Positions 49,531-63,796 of a stretch of 64,000 bases of DNA are shown piece after piece. The number at the start of each line of letters is the position of its first letter. The first letter of the stretch is position 1. The position numbers and the translations under genes are program-made. The notes under the pieces were generated by a model. That model was given only the letters and a program-made list of their open reading frames with translations, did not search any database and was not told the origin of the DNA. The stretch spans positions 7,870,821 through 7,934,820 of the forward strand of contig OZ014417.1 of NCBI GenBank assembly GCA_963965975.1, written 5' to 3'. Source of the DNA: Xestospongia bergquistia. Its lineage: Eukaryota; Porifera; Demospongiae; Haplosclerida; Petrosiidae.

Positions 49531-50168
49531 TAGTTCAGTTTATATTTTTGTTGAGAAAAGAATATTCAATGTATTCCTTTACTATGAAGTGCTTAGTAAG
49601 AATATACAAGAACAAAAAATAAGATCAAGAGGTGCAGCTGTCCTACCTACAATTGATTATAATACTACTAGTGTAGTAATATGTATATATTTTATCTCTA
49701 GTTCGTTATGTTTGCTATGAACATTGGTAATGGCTCCTAAAAGAAAGATGATCTCTATTTAAATAAATATTTATTCCTTAATCTATAATATTGAGATCAT
49801 TGATCATGACAACATACTCCATAAATTTTTGATTGTAAACTTTTTAGCAAAACAAGGACATTTGCAAACTCCGATAATGATAGCCACATGTTACATAATT
49901 TTTATGTTAATAGAACTGCTAAAATCATCTAATAATAATTAAATTAAACAACTGCTAAAATCATCTAATAATAATTAAATTAAACAACTGCTAAAATCAT
50001 CTAATAATAATTACATGTAATATAATTTTCATGAACTGGTAAATTGATATGGGGAACAATTATTTAAAATTTAAATTGTTTTCTGAAGAAAAATCTTGAC
50101 TGATCATTTAAGCATCCAATGTAATCTTGAAGAACTAGAGATTAAAATATAACAGTAACTTTAATAAA

Positions 50169-53100
50169 CTAAACTAGATTTATTACCTCATCTTTGCTGA
50201 GAGTGGCTGAAGACCCTCCAGCTGAAACTTTCTTAAAGGTATCTATTGAGAAAAAATTTAAATAATTAATTTGACTTTTAAATTATTACAACAATCAATT
50301 ACTGTCCAATATTATGGGGGCTATTAAAACACTATTTGTAGATTAAAGTTACTTTGTCCAAATTAAACAAACAAAAACAATTAAATATTGAATCTTCCAC
50401 TTAAGAATGTACATAAATTATGATGAATGATTACTGGCTCAGCATTGTTGTTGATGCTAATGTTTATTCTAATATTAACATCGACATCAGACTGACCCAG
50501 TCCTCGTTCAACATAATTTACAGTATCCTTTCTTCATCTCTCTCTCTCTAACTGAGGTTACTGTGATGCATTGTTCATTGTTGTAGCTAGTCCTCCTACT
50601 TAAACTTACCATTCATAATTTTGATACGAGACAGACAAGCTGCAAAATCATCAAGCATCATGTACTTCCTCCTACGAGCAAACCTGTTAAACAGGATTGA
50701 AAATGCCTCACTGGACAAGTCATAACCTGTTATAATATAAACACAATATACTGTCACTTGATAAATGTATTATTTACTGACCTAAACTGCGAACAGCCGC
50801 AGCCACTTCAGCTTTTTCCAGAGTACCCGAACGATCACGATCAAACTTGAAGAACATTTTCTGAAAAAATAATGAGTACATAATGTATTACATAATAGTC
50901 AGTACCTTCCATATACCAATAGTTTGGAGAAGATTTTGAAATTCATTGAAGTTCAATGTACCATTTTTATCTTCCTGTTACATTTTTAGTTAAGAAAAAC
51001 AAATCAATGGGAGGGAGATAAATGGATAGATGGATGGAGGAATGGATTAATGAATGAATGGATACATCCAACATAGCTATCATGGCACGACAAGCATCGA
51101 GAGAGAAAACAGAGCTGATCATATCTATGTGAGTAAAGTAAGTATTTATAGTATATGATTATCACATACATACCTTTACTAAGAGATGTAGTCAAAATAT
51201 CCTGCAATTCTTCAGAATCAATTTCATTATCATGTCCAGCTAAACGAGAGAACATCTCACGTAACTTAGCTTCACGAGAACCAGTCTGCAATAAAATATG
51301 GAGATTAGTAAATAATTTAAGTTTTAAAAACATACAGGGGTTACTTCTCCAGTATCTCCTTTCTTCTTCCTAAAAAGAACAAATAAATGGAGAAATGATT
51401 GGATGATGAAGTCATTAACTTACTCTTCAGAGTAGCTCTCAGTGAAGATACGTAATAGATAGTCTCCTTCCTCTCCTGGTTTAAAAGAACATGGCACAAC
51501 AATATAGCGACCAGGATCTAAATCAAATCGTTTCATGACTTCACGAGCATTAGTAAAAGACCCAGAAGTACCAGTACTGTAATTATAGTCCACATATTGT
51601 TTAGTAAGCACTGTACTACCATCACTAGGAGCCTGAAACAGTCGGAGTGACATTAGATTACCAATGAGGTCCTCTCACTTTATAAACTGAATACCCAATG
51701 CATAGATCTTGGACTCCCATTTTCTTTTGCTTACGGCGATGTTTCTGCATTAGAGCAACAAGTACAGAACATTTACCATCTCCATCATCATCTTCATTAA
51801 GATCAATTATATATTGAGGGTTCTTCACAAATGTGGGATAATTACGGCATCCTCCGGCAGTACCCGATGAATTTTCCCAATTGCCATTTATAATAATAGA
51901 ATTCCAGCTTTTAACTATAGCAAATAGATAATGAAATAAAGGTACAAAAAATGAACTCTACAGAATTTGAACCTTTAAGCTTAGACACTACAGTTATCAA
52001 TAGAGCTATGAGTCCCAACCTAATATCATATTTGATATTTTAGTTTACCTTTCTCATCTTCCTGCATTTGACCAATGCTGACAGAACACATCTCCAAGTC
52101 AGTAAAATGTTTGACAAAATCCTCATAGCTCATCCAAAATTCACCATCCTCCTTTGGACCATCACCCTCCTGAAGCTCATGCCGCTTATCAGCAGACACT
52201 TGGCGCCAAGTAGGTGAACTACAATAGTATAATATAGTATAATATAATATAATATAATATAATACAATATAATATAATACAATATAATATAATGTAATAT
52301 AGTATAATATAATATAATACAATATAATATAATACAATATAATATAATGTAATATAGTATAACATAATATAATACAATATAATATAATACAATATAATAT
52401 AATGTAATATAGTATAATATAATAGTATAATATTATGTAATAATTAGGTACTTACTCATCACTCCAATCACCATTCCATTCTTTTTGTCCCCATGGGTTA
52501 CGAATACGCAACAATTTTACCTCTTTACCTCTCACAGTAACCTTGACAACAATATTATTCATAGCGGCTGTCCATCAATCCTTCCATCCATCCATTACCT
52601 TGGCTGTTCCAGTAATAGAATAAGCATGGCCAACCACAAGACCAGTGTCCAGTTTTTTTTCAACATCATCTCGTCCTTGTGGCTAAATAATAATAACAAC
52701 AATGATGTTATTGTTACTAATAACTCTTAGTAATTTACCGCTACAGAGCAGCTCATGAGAGAGGCACGTTTTGAGCTCTTCATCATACGTTCAAAGAGAC
52801 CAGGATGGTTGTCTTTGAGGTTAAAACTTTCAACAACTCCACCAGTGAAATCTGTCATGGCTTCTGAAGTCTTACCTCCTTTGAGAGCTTCATAACCACC
52901 ATACAATCTATGAACAGATAGCTCAATAAATAAATGACTAGATAGAGATATTGCACATACTTAGCATATGCTTTTTCAAGCAAGGCACTCCAAAATTCAT
53001 TGTCATCAGTAGAATGGATAAAAATCAACTTTCCATTATAAGTAGGCAGTCGATCATCAACTACAATATCAACCCATTCTCCAAAGTGCCAGAAATGAAA

Positions 53101-55196
53101 ATGAAAAATGCCGGCATAACCTTTTCCAAACCCTTGATCTTGAGGTATCACCTACGAAAACAATTCTAACTTATTAAATATATATGCATTAATTATTTTA
53201 TTAATTACATGTATTAATTAATTAATTACATTTATTAATTTCTTACTTTGCTAAGTAGTAGTTTGTCCTGTGTGAGCGAAGCAATGGCTGCTACCAACCA
53301 GCAATCACCCAATATACCTTGTGCTACATCAAACCTACTAGCACCTCCAGTATAGAGCTTAGGATCAGATACAATATCCTATTAAAAGGAATAAAGAATA
53401 CTGGTAGCATTATATGTAACAATAAATGAACTTAATATTAATAGCTTATGTTTATAATTAACGAGATTCATGATCCTTAATCTCAGTCAGTTAATTAAAT
53501 AACAAAATAATAAACTAATTACTATTTAATTATATAGGAATCTTCTCTTTATAACAAATATTTACCTAAAATAGAAACACCTGACATGTGTTACTATAAT
53601 TAAATTTAAGATATAGTAAGATATAGTCCATTGATACTGTAATCAGACATATTATTAATAATAGTAATATAAACAATTAGAGTATTAGTTCTTGTAATAA
53701 TATAAGGTATTATTTATAAAACTGATATAGTAATAATAATAATTTAATAGAAACTAATATATGTAATTATAGTGACTTTTGTATGCTGTCAGGGAAAAGG
53801 TTTTGAAAGATAATGATCAGTCACTTTAATGTTGTTTGTTATGATTTTTAAAATAGCTAAATATGCTTAAAAATAAGTTTCTCATTCATGAATAGATGAA
53901 TAAAGGGATAGCATAGAATGAAAGGGTTAAAATATTAGTAATCTGTAATGATAGTGATGTAATAGTAAATTTAAAAAGTAATGGCATCATATTATAATTG
54001 ACCACTGTCTGATTGTAAATTCCATGAACCCTTACATATAGCATGCAGTATGAATTATAAAACACTCTTATTGCTACATAACAAAACTTTTGTTATAACA
54101 TAGTTCTAATTCCAATAATCAACCACAACTATATAAATAGAGGCCATTGAAACTCCCAAAAAATTAGCACATTGACTACAATAGGTAAATATTAACAGTC
54201 ATAGTAAATACCACAATTTGATTGGTCAGTTATGTTGCCTGTTGTACCATACTCCAATCTGATTGGTCAGTTTATATGAAACCTCTAGAGTTAGTAAGTT
54301 ATAATGACGTTAAAGATGAAGGTTTTTAAAGTAAAACAAGGAAAGAGCTACAAAGGATTAAAACAAGAATTTGAAACTAGCTCCACTAGATAAACATGAT
54401 CTCAATAATTTAGAACATACTTCATTAAGAAGACTATGACACATCTGCTATATCTCTACAATATTAGACAATAATGCTATCATTAACACATCCCTTCTAT
54501 AAAATCATTAATTTCTAACACCTGTTAGTTAATAACTTCCTCCAATTATCACGCACAATGTTCTGAACATCATCAATAGATGAATAGAACCAAAAAAGGT
54601 AATTTATATTCCGCCTTCTTTATTCTATGTAGACACAGCTGTCTAATAAGTTCTGAGGAAACATATTACTTACTCATAATACACCTCCATAATATTTGCT
54701 ACTATGATATTGTAACCATGGTAATAGGTGTCAAGTCAAAGCAATGAGAACAACTGTGAACATAACATGCAAAGGAAAAGGTTAATTATTTTATGATGAA
54801 TATGTAATTAATTGACGCTTATTATTATTATCAAAAAAGGCAGCTGTCACAAACCCAATACTTGTTAAATTTGAAGTACTTACCCCTGGTCGTTTCCATA
54901 CTGGTGTGAAGGGTAGTTTTTGGCTGTAAAATAAAGAACGATCATCAGCAGGAAAATAAGGATCTTCAAATTTTGTACCATCACGAAGACATTGACGGCG
55001 TATTTTTTCATAATCCTGAGCCGGTACTTGCATTCCTAGATTAGATGTTCCTTGACCCTGTCATTAAAACGAGTAATGAGAATAATTTGTAATGTTAATA
55101 ACAGTTTAGCTGAATAAGACAAGAATCACATACTTCTGCAGGTCCAGTCCCTGGTAGGGTTATTTTCATCTTAACGCCTTCACCTTTGTCCGCCAT
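50169..55196 (-). CDS. CAPN: Classical calpain, Ca2+-dependent cysteine protease
   Basis: A cytosolic protease activated by calcium. The start [16 protein letters not shown] is followed by a short N-terminal segment and [15 protein letters not shown]. The catalytic Cys lies in [17 protein letters not shown], His in [10 protein letters not shown] and Asn in [17 protein letters not shown], so the triad is complete. The C2-like domain has [17 protein letters not shown] and [20 protein letters not shown]. The penta-EF-hand domain has [14 protein letters not shown] and [14 protein letters not shown], ending in SKDEVINLV and TAG at 50169-50171. This is the classical architecture, as in CAPN1/2/3/9. 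A 1.5-kb intron (about 53385-54880) separates the first large exon from the catalytic-Cys exon; I see nothing in it. Confidence 0.93.
52218..52440. repeat. AATATAATAC-type tract in a calpain intron
   Basis: About 220 bp of AATATAATACAATATAATAT repeats between two protease-domain exons. Low complexity, with no coding value. Confidence 0.92.
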
Positions 55197-56651
55197 TACG
55201 ATTGCAAACTGCTAAGAAACTATGGAGGAAGGATCTAAATCTGACAAAGACAACACAATGTGCCCTGCTGCAGCTCACCGCAGTAACGACAGGAATGACA
55301 TTGATTAGTTATTAATTTTATTCATAGCCTAATAGTTATATGACTATCTATGAATAATAATCACTGATCTTTCATCTTTGGTGTCATATCTACTATTGAG
55401 ACTAACTAGTTAAAGAAGTTGACTTCACCCAATGCTGACGACCATGTGTGCGTGTGTGGACAAGCCTCTATATTCCATTATTGATGTATATACAATACAA
55501 CCTAGAGCAGTGTTAAGTAAATGTTGATTGTAACGAGTTAGAAGTATCATATAATATACTGACAAGTTACAAATTACATTCTTTGAACAACAGCTTAATA
55601 TTATAGTAAATAGATGAGTAAATTAATTAAAAGAAAATATCAGAATAAAATAAATGCAAATAAACACAATGCATAAATTATTTAAAAGGAGGGACTAATT
55701 ATATTTATTTAAATAGAGATCATATTTTTAGCAGGTCTTTAAGCATTCATACCAATCACAAAGTATTAAAGATAATAATATATTATATCATGTAATTATA
55801 ATAATATATATAGTAACCTGATCCTTTCAGAGAGGACAAGAATGGAGGTCAATTTTAGCTAACATTTTAAAAAATAAGGTAGTTAGGACTTAAATTAAAG
55901 CTGGCAGTATCACAGCCTATGTAGAAATTCAGATTCTTAGCAAATTACTAAGCTGATGTATATCCCTCATCTAACTGTTCAAAAGGAAAATGATTCCTGA
56001 TGATACATCATTATCATAGTGTTATATAGAGAGAGGTGGTTATTATTTTGATGCTGTTTATAATATAGGTGTAAAATTTGATAAATAGAATTAATTGTGA
56101 CAATATGGAGCTCCCAGTTAGTGTGGTCAGGAAGAACTTTGAAGGAAATAATTTTCCCTTTGTGATGCATATGATACATAGGCAGCTGGAATTATGCCAG
56201 CAATATTTTATAAATAATTATGATTGTATTACTCTAATATCTATCATGGCAATTCTATTGTTTTATACATTTCAGAAACACTGCCACATCTATTCTAATT
56301 ATTTACTCAATTACCTCTGGTCGTTTCCATACTGGTGAGAAGGGTAGCTTTTCATAAAAGATCGGTCAAATATAATCCTTGTAGTGATACTACAAGAATT
56401 ATATTATACATAATTATTATATAATGTATATACCTGCACGAAATTGATTAAGACCATGAAGAGATAAACGCGCAGAACAACTACAACAAACTAAATTCTC
56501 AATCATAGCTCCTCTTTTTATAGCAAGTGTATATAGGAATACCCGGCGCTTTCCGCCGTGCGATTATTTACGCGTTGGCTTAGCTCCTCCCACAATTACG
56601 TAGATACAAAAGGGATTGTATCTCTCGATTTATTACAAAGGGAGAGAAGCA
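55197..56651. other. Intergenic region between calpain and syntaxin
   Basis: An AT-rich spacer between divergent genes, holding both promoters. Apart from the calpain fragment at about 56312-56368 I find no gene. A 10-30 bp match to the duplicated calpain/eIF3c region (ATTTAAATAGAGATCAT at about 55710) suggests older duplication debris. Confidence 0.6.
56312..56368 (-). pseudogene. Fragment of a calpain exon
   Basis: CTGGTCGTTTCCATACTGGT and AAGGGTAG repeat the exon at about 54894-54920, which encodes the [11 protein letters not shown] segment. The match breaks up beyond about 50 bp. It lies upstream of the calpain start, so it is a detached remnant and cannot belong to the gene. Confidence 0.75.
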
Positions 56652-57765
56652 ATGGCGAGTTTAAATAGGCAGAGTAGTTTGACAACTTTGGGGATGGTAG
56701 ACAGAATGGATGCGTTGCAAAGAGACGTAAGGAATACTATGTATATTAATATAAAATAGATAAAACAAAATATTATTATATATATATAATATAATATATT
56801 ATAATACTTATAAAATTCAAAGATATTACTAATGGAAGCATAATTTTGCAAATATACAAACTTCATATGTTTAGAAGATAGAACTGTCATCATAAATTCT
56901 TAAGTTCTTATAGGTGGTCAATATACAGTAAGTAACAACAAGAACATTAATTAAAGTACTTAGTTCATTAAATATGTCAAGTATACGCTACAGACAACTA
57001 TAGTCTATAAATATTGTTAATAGATTGTTGAATGCAATAGAAGCTTTACTTGACTTACTGATGGACACATACACTTATACAACTATTAATATTAAAGCTA
57101 AAAACTCCATGACCATCTAATTGGGAAGGAAAGAACATAGTGGTATAAGAACCAATGTAACTTGCATGGGAATCAGACTAACACACTTTTAAAATTGTCT
57201 ATAAGTATAGGAACCAATTGAGCTAACATATCAATTAGTCTTGTTGTTATGTCAATTGATTAGTCAACTTAAAAACAATGGAGTAAATTCCATGATACAC
57301 GACTTACTAGCCCAGCATTGCATTTGCCCAAGACAACATCTTGTTGTTGTCTTGTTACAGATGTCCAGGGACTTGTGTGAGTATAGCTTTTACTCAGCAC
57401 CTACAAATTATCTGATATATTATACCAACAGTTCACAATATAATACTAAGTACACAAATACTATGTTAGCAGTAGGTGTGTAATACTACAGGGATATCAT
57501 AACTGTTCCTGTGAGTAGTTTATCTGTTATAACAAGACATTACTTATAAGGAAAATGCCATACCAACTAACAATATAGGGATTATATATGCTGTAATATC
57601 ATGTGATGATTATATTGTTATTGTAACATGAGGAAGTTGTAATAGTTCAAGATGATTGAGAACTAATATAGACCTAATGTAGAGATTTAAGATATATATA
57701 TATATAATGAACACTCTCAAAAAAGGTTTGTATATATACAATTGCTATATATATATATATATATA

Positions 57766-57797
<32 letters not shown>

Positions 57798-60512
57798 ATT
57801 ATTCATGGTCACACACACACACATATATATTTACTTTGATCAGGGAATGTTAGGTAAGAACTTTCAGTTTCATAAGGTCTCTCTTTCTACTCATGCATAT
57901 CATATGCACATCACACACACACACACACACACAGAGACAGTATACAGCATTAGATGACTCGAGAGCTGCTCCAATAAATGAGGAAAACACCACAGATGAA
58001 ACGCTTAAAACGGTATTGTACAACATACAATACTTGTGTTTTTTTATTGCAGTTTTTGTTCATATTATAATCAGGTGGATGAACTAACTGATGATATTAA
58101 TCAAATTGAGCAGTACACAGAAAAACTTGCCCGCAATCACACTGCAATACTCTCATCTTTCCAGAATGAACGTATGTTACCCAAAAGATCAAAAAACTAC
58201 AATGTTGATATTTTATTGTCTGAATACAATACCTTATTAACTGAAAATATTGAATTAGTCCATGAAAAATTGAATTACTTCTTATTATATACATTTTGTG
58301 TTGTATAGAAGCTCCAAAACAAAATGAAGAAATTCAAGATAATGTACGACAATTATCACATCATGTTACTGATGAATTAAAAAGTGAGACAACTCTATTA
58401 TAGTTGTTAATAATAGTCTACAGTATCAATTTAAGCAAACATTACATAGACTGCTATTATGACTATAAGCTTATCTCCCCATACATTGAAATATAAACCA
58501 ATAATTATAATCTCTTGGAAGGCCAAATATAGACATACTATTATTGAAGAAATATAATAATTCTTTTCAGGAATGAAAGAAATGTTAGACAAAGAAGGAA
58601 CAGGTCCTGACAGAAACACAGCTGACTACAGGATTAGAAAGGCACAGGTAGGGATTATTGGTGTCTTTCCCTCCACATATATTTCTATTATTAATACTGC
58701 TAATATAGCATTCAACATTATCAAGAAAATTTCATGATGTTATGATGGAATACAACAAAGAACTGGAAGATTATCGAGAAAAGAACAAAGAAAAAATTCA
58801 TCGACAGCTGAAAATTGGTCAGTTAGGTTTAAAAGGGGACTGTCTACATTAAAACTCCTTTCTCTTTCACCTCACTCTTACAGCTGGACAAGATGTGTCT
58901 GATGAGAGGTTGGAAAGGATGTTAGAAGAGGAGAATCCTCAAGCCTTTACTCAAAGTGTAATTCATTAGAACATACCACACACTAGCTATCAATAATGTC
59001 TTAGTAGTAATTAATAATTGTGTCAAAAACCACATAATGTAAGAAACTAATTTAAATACATAGCACTATGTAATATGATACAGCTGGAGGTTAATATGTA
59101 ATATAATATGTAGTGAAAAGTGCTAAGAGTTACAACACTAAATATGTACTATTTATATTGTAATATTAGCTGATGAGTATAGTGTATTAAGTAGAGCTGT
59201 GTAGGATGAGGATTATATCAACTACTAACGTCATTAATTATAAATCACATTTTTTATACAATGTTGCTTCTAATTTTAAGACAAACAGCAAATTGTTATC
59301 CAATACAACCATATATGAACATTGAGATTGTATGAATAAACTATAACAACATCCTCTATAATCAGAACACTTGTTCTAATCCCACACTAATCTTTAGTGT
59401 ATTGAGGACACCTGTTCTAGTCCCATACTAACACTTTAGTGTATTGAGGACACCTGTTCTAGTCCCATGCTAATACTTTAGTGTATTGAGGACACCTGTT
59501 CTAGTCCCACACTAATACTTTAGTGTATTGAGGACACTTGTTCTAGTCCCATACTAATACTTTAGTGTATTGAGGACACCTATTCTAGTCCCATACTAAT
59601 ACTTTAGTGTATTGAGGACATCTGTTCTAGCCCCATACTAATACTTTAGTGTATTAAGGACACCTGTTCTAGTCTCATACTATAACATCCATTATTAAGG
59701 AAAATTTCTTCAGTACTATATTGTTTACTGTAGAGAGTTTTCTTTGCATAAATTCTCTTCTTTGCATTTATTTCAGATATTAGGAGATACTGCACAGAAA
59801 CGTCGTATGTTATCTGAAGTGGAAACACGACATACAGAAATCTTAAAGCTTGAAGAAAACATTAGAGTACATCATTTCTACATTTAACATTGATAGTCAT
59901 TGTTTTTTACTGTAGGAACTACATGACATGTTTTATGATCTTGCTCAACTCATTAATGATCAGGTAATAAAAATGACTATTCTACGTGTAGCCACATTGT
60001 TACTATAAATAGTAATATAAGTGTATGTTGTTACTATTAATAGTAGCATGGTTGTATGGTACTATATTTAAAAAATTGACTGGTTACTGAAATTAATAAT
60101 CTAATATGATTACATATAATAGTAGGTACAAGTGATGCCATAACAATATCAAATACCCTCCTTTAATTTCTCCCTCCCTCTTACCTTCCAGGGTGACTTG
60201 ATAAATCAGATAGAATTTAATGTAGATCATGCTGCAGTATATATTGAAAGAGGGACACAAGCTGTACGAGTGGCAGCCGATTACAAAAGAAAAAATCGAA
60301 AAGTGAGACATACCCACTTTAATGATTAAATGAGGCCGTCAATATAGATAGATAGCTAATAATCAAACCTCTCACTCTCTTTCTCTCTCTCTCTCTCTCT
60401 CTAGATTACATGTTGTATCTGTTGTGTAGTATCATGTATTGCTATTACATTGCTGTTAGCCATTATCATTGCTATAGCAATTGGAGTATATGCAGTAAGG
60501 GATAGGCTTTGA
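56652..60512 (+). CDS. STX: Syntaxin, plasma-membrane Qa-SNARE (syntaxin 1/4 type)
   Basis: A SNARE protein for vesicle fusion, anchored by its C-terminus. Exon 1 (56652-56726) encodes MASLNRQSSLTTLGMVDRMD. Exon 2 (57935-58012) and later exons give the Habc bundle (INQIEQYTEKLARNHTAIL, RIRKAQHSTLSRKFHDVM, YREKNKEKIHRQLKI). The SNARE motif runs from ETRHTEILKLEENIRELHDM through YDLAQLINDQGDLINQIEFN, with the central layer Gln in INDQGD. A hydrophobic anchor (CIAITLLLAIIIAIAIGVY) ends VRDRL. The conserved RKxQHSTLSRKF block is typical of syntaxins 1-4. Intron 1 is about 1.2 kb and AT-rich. Confidence 0.93.
57665..57830. repeat. TA and TTA microsatellites in syntaxin intron 1
   Basis: Runs of TA, then TTA, then TA and CA lie close together in the first intron, followed by a CA run at 57912-57932 that ends in the exon 2 acceptor. 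Confidence 0.9.
59355..59690. repeat. 42-bp tandem repeat in a syntaxin intron
   Basis: Seven or more copies of a 42-bp unit containing TTTAGTGTATTGAGGACACC and TGTTCTAGTCCCATACTAAT. Copies differ at a few sites. The array fills the intron between the Habc exons and the SNARE exon at about 59777. Confidence 0.95.
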
Positions 60513-60700
60513 AACAACAAATCACTCAACTACAATGTTTGCTATCAAATGTATCTTATCATTATGTATAGCAATATTTAAATATCATTTTTAATTTTTA
60601 TAGTATTTTATTTTTAATGATGTGATGTTTTCTTTAAATTATTAAATCAAACTTGGACTGTACTACTTGGTTATATTCATTGGTCTCTAAGAGGGTGTGG

Positions 60701-62085
60701 TCAAACACTTGCTGTCACAGCAGCTGTTAAAGAACTAGTGACACTACTTGAGGGAGAAGACTTCTCCAAATTTTGTGGCTAAACCGAAAATAAAAGGGAT
60801 GACAAATGGAATGATATCATTATGACGTCATACCATTACAAAGAGAGATATGGGTAAGGTAGATGATACACCTCGTAAAACCCGTTCATCCAGTTTGGGT
60901 TGACTGATGCATGTGACCTCTAGCTGAGGAAAGGTCACATGACCAGTGTTTAGGGGAAACAGATTAAATGAGAGGGGATGAGTTGAGAGAGGAAGAACAC
61001 GAAATCGACTCTAATGTAATATGATAAAAATCAACAATGTGTACATGTACATGTAAATTTGTTTAGGGAGTCGTTCATCCATTCCATTCATCATTTTCTT
61101 ATAGAATTAAAGCCACACTTACCAATTTATTTCCAGAACATGTGAATGAGTCATTGTTAATGACAAGGTGAGCATCAAACTCCTGTACATAAATTGTCTT
61201 GTTGCTAATTTTGAAGGAGATTGTAACTAACTCATGTTGAGTAGCATAAGCTGGAAAATCTGAGTAAGTGAGTGCATGTGTGTGTGTGAGAGAGAGAGAG
61301 AGGGAAAGAGAAAGAGAGAGCTAGTCTTCTTGAACTATAAAATTATTTACCAGCTGTTATAGAGTATGGTAGATGTTTAACTGTAACTTGAGGGAGTGGT
61401 ACTTTAACGGACATTCCCTCTCTTTTATCATCCTCTCTCTTCCACCAAAGGCGATAACTTCCAAGATGTAATTGGATATCAGAAGGAGAAGGAGATTGTG
61501 ATTGTATATGTATGCACTGTAGTTCAGTAGCAACATCTTGTTGTTTAAGACTTACTATGGAAAAATAAAATAATTATTCATAGAGTACTTTGGTATATTG
61601 GTATAATGGTATATTGGTACACTGGTATATTGGTACATTGGTACACTGGTATATTGGTACATTGGTATATTGGTACACTGGTATATTGGTACATTGGTAT
61701 ATTGGTACACTGGTATATTGGTACATTGGTATATTGGTACATTGGTATATTGGTACACTGGTATATTGGTACATTGGTATATTGGTACACTGGTATATTG
61801 GTACATTGGTATATTGGTACACTGGTATATTGGTACATTGGTATAATGGTCTATTTGGTATCAGACTGTTCTATTGGTGTATAAGGTATTTAGTGGTCAT
61901 TTAGTACATAATGGTTCACTGACATCCATTTAATTGAGCTGGTAATTGAGTTGAACAAGTCACACGCTCGTTCCATTGATGTTGAGTTGTTATTAGAGTC
62001 AGTTGCCATGGTGCTAAACAATGAACAGAAGACTGCAACATAAAGGGCTCATCATAAAATACTGTATCTACAGCTTGGAACTAAG

Positions 62086-62160
<75 letters not shown>

Positions 62161-63796
62161 TAATTATGATAGGTGGGTGGGTAGATAATACCTTCATGTT
62201 CATTATTTTATGGCTCACTCTAAGAGGAGCTACTGTTTCTAAAGTCATCAATTCTTCCTAAAAAATAATGTCATATTTTGTAATACATTATATAATACAT
62301 GTACTTACTGAGTCACAAGTGCATTGAACTGGTTCCCATTCTTCTCGTACAACACAATCTACTTTGTAGGAGACCTATGAAAAATGGACGAATAAATACT
62401 AAAAATGGATGTACCTATACAGTGACAATGGATGAATGAAGAGTACAATGGATCAATAAATTACTCACAGCAACGTTAATTTTTTGCGTTCCAATTGAAG
62501 GAGATTTAACAAAAAAAGTTTCTTGAAACTAAAATACACCAAATACATGAGATAGTATAATATATTATTAATAACTACCTCTTCTCCTGGTTTAAGACAG
62601 TCACATGACATCTCAACACAATACTGAGACTCTTGTTGGGTAGAAGTTGACGAAAATAATTGAATGGGTGGGTCATTATCTGTAGCTCCTCCTTCTTTTG
62701 ATTGTTTCTGTTGATCCAATAAAAACATAGCCAATATGCTAAAGGACAAAAAAGTGAATATTTAAAATGTGACATATTTCTTACAGAATATTTCTCATAT
62801 CTTTCTCTTCATCATTTTTAACCCTGACTGTCACTGAGTACATTTCAGATAATAGTATCGGTGGACTATGTTCCAATGTCAGTTTAGCCTTAGGTTCACG
62901 TTGCAGTATTCTAATAATTAGTGAAGTTTGTAGGTGTGGTAAGAGGTGTGGTTTATCTTACAGTGTAGATGGTCTGTTTTTGATTTTGTTCCAATGCCAG
63001 TCTTTAGATAATTGATTCTGTTCATTAGCCCCGCCCTTCCAGACTAATTTAAATTGTCCCATATATGCATCAATAGATAGAACCTAAACAATAGTACAAT
63101 AGTCTCATTCCTATGCTCTCATACTGTTATAGTTTCATTCTCATACATTCATACTAGATATGAGCATGAGACTTTTGACATTAACATACTTGAAATGTCT
63201 CAGAAAGAGCTGGAAATGAAAACTGCAGCTGTGATATTTGTCCAGGTTCTAAAACTACATCACCATCAACAAAACACCATTTATTACATGCCTATTGAAA
63301 ATACATGTTAAAATGTACATGTTGTATACTTGTAGTTAAAACTGGTCATACTGGATTGTCGAGATGTACTTGAATTTTGTTAAAGGTTAGTGAGAGAGGA
63401 GCACTAGACCTCAAATAAATAAATAACTGAACAGGTGAGTCACTGGTATAGGAATGTTCAGTAAATAAGGCTTTATACTCAACTGAGAGAAAGGGGAAAG
63501 AATGAAGGAGGGGATGAGGGTTAAAACAGATTATATCATACCACTAGCAGATAGTGAAGAAATCTCAATAACCTTCTCTTCTTCTGGCTCAGGTTCATTC
63601 CTAGACAACGCAGCCAGATTCCCAAACCAAATATCCTGTATGGACTCATTCTCAGACAAGTTTAGTTGTATCTCAGGATGAGGAGGATGGCCCTGAATTA
63701 AAAAATCAATTAATTTTAAGTAAAAGAATATTACTTTTAAAATAAGATTAAGATTGTTTTGTATTCTCATCTTTTCATCTTCACTAACTGGAAGAA
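60701..63796 (-). CDS. TRAPPC11: TRAPPC11, C-terminal (gryzun) half; continues off right edge
   Basis: TRAPPC11 is a subunit of the TRAPP III tether in ER-Golgi traffic and autophagy. Exons from right to left read LPVSEDEKMRIQNNLNLILK, EIQLNLSENESIQDIWFGN, FIYLRSSAPLSLTFNKIQVH, HWHWNKIKNRPSTLI and SPPILLSEMYSVTVRVKN. They end with FRVLPLSTHPLSFNLFPLNT and VLRGVSSTLPISLFVM, spliced to PQNLEKSSPSSSVTSSLTAA. These follow vertebrate VHWDSIIIQASTMI, EPPALTNEMYCLVVTV, IRLRILPG...YPLMAG and PTSIFVKPQ in order. The stop is TGA at 60701-60703. The N-terminal foie gras domain lies beyond the window. Confidence 0.85.
61588..61860. repeat. GGTATATTGGTACATT-type minisatellite in a TRAPPC11 intron
   Basis: About 270 bp of 16-bp units GGTATATTGGTACATT and GGTATATTGGTACACT. 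The reverse complement (AATGTACCAATATACC) is the unit of the receptor-intron array at 23.8-24.8 kb. Confidence 0.95.
62088..62158. repeat. GA microsatellite in a TRAPPC11 intron
   Basis: A pure GA run of about 65 bp next to the exon ending CTTGGAACTAAGG on the plus strand. It reads CT on the gene strand and forms the acceptor tract. Confidence 0.95.
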
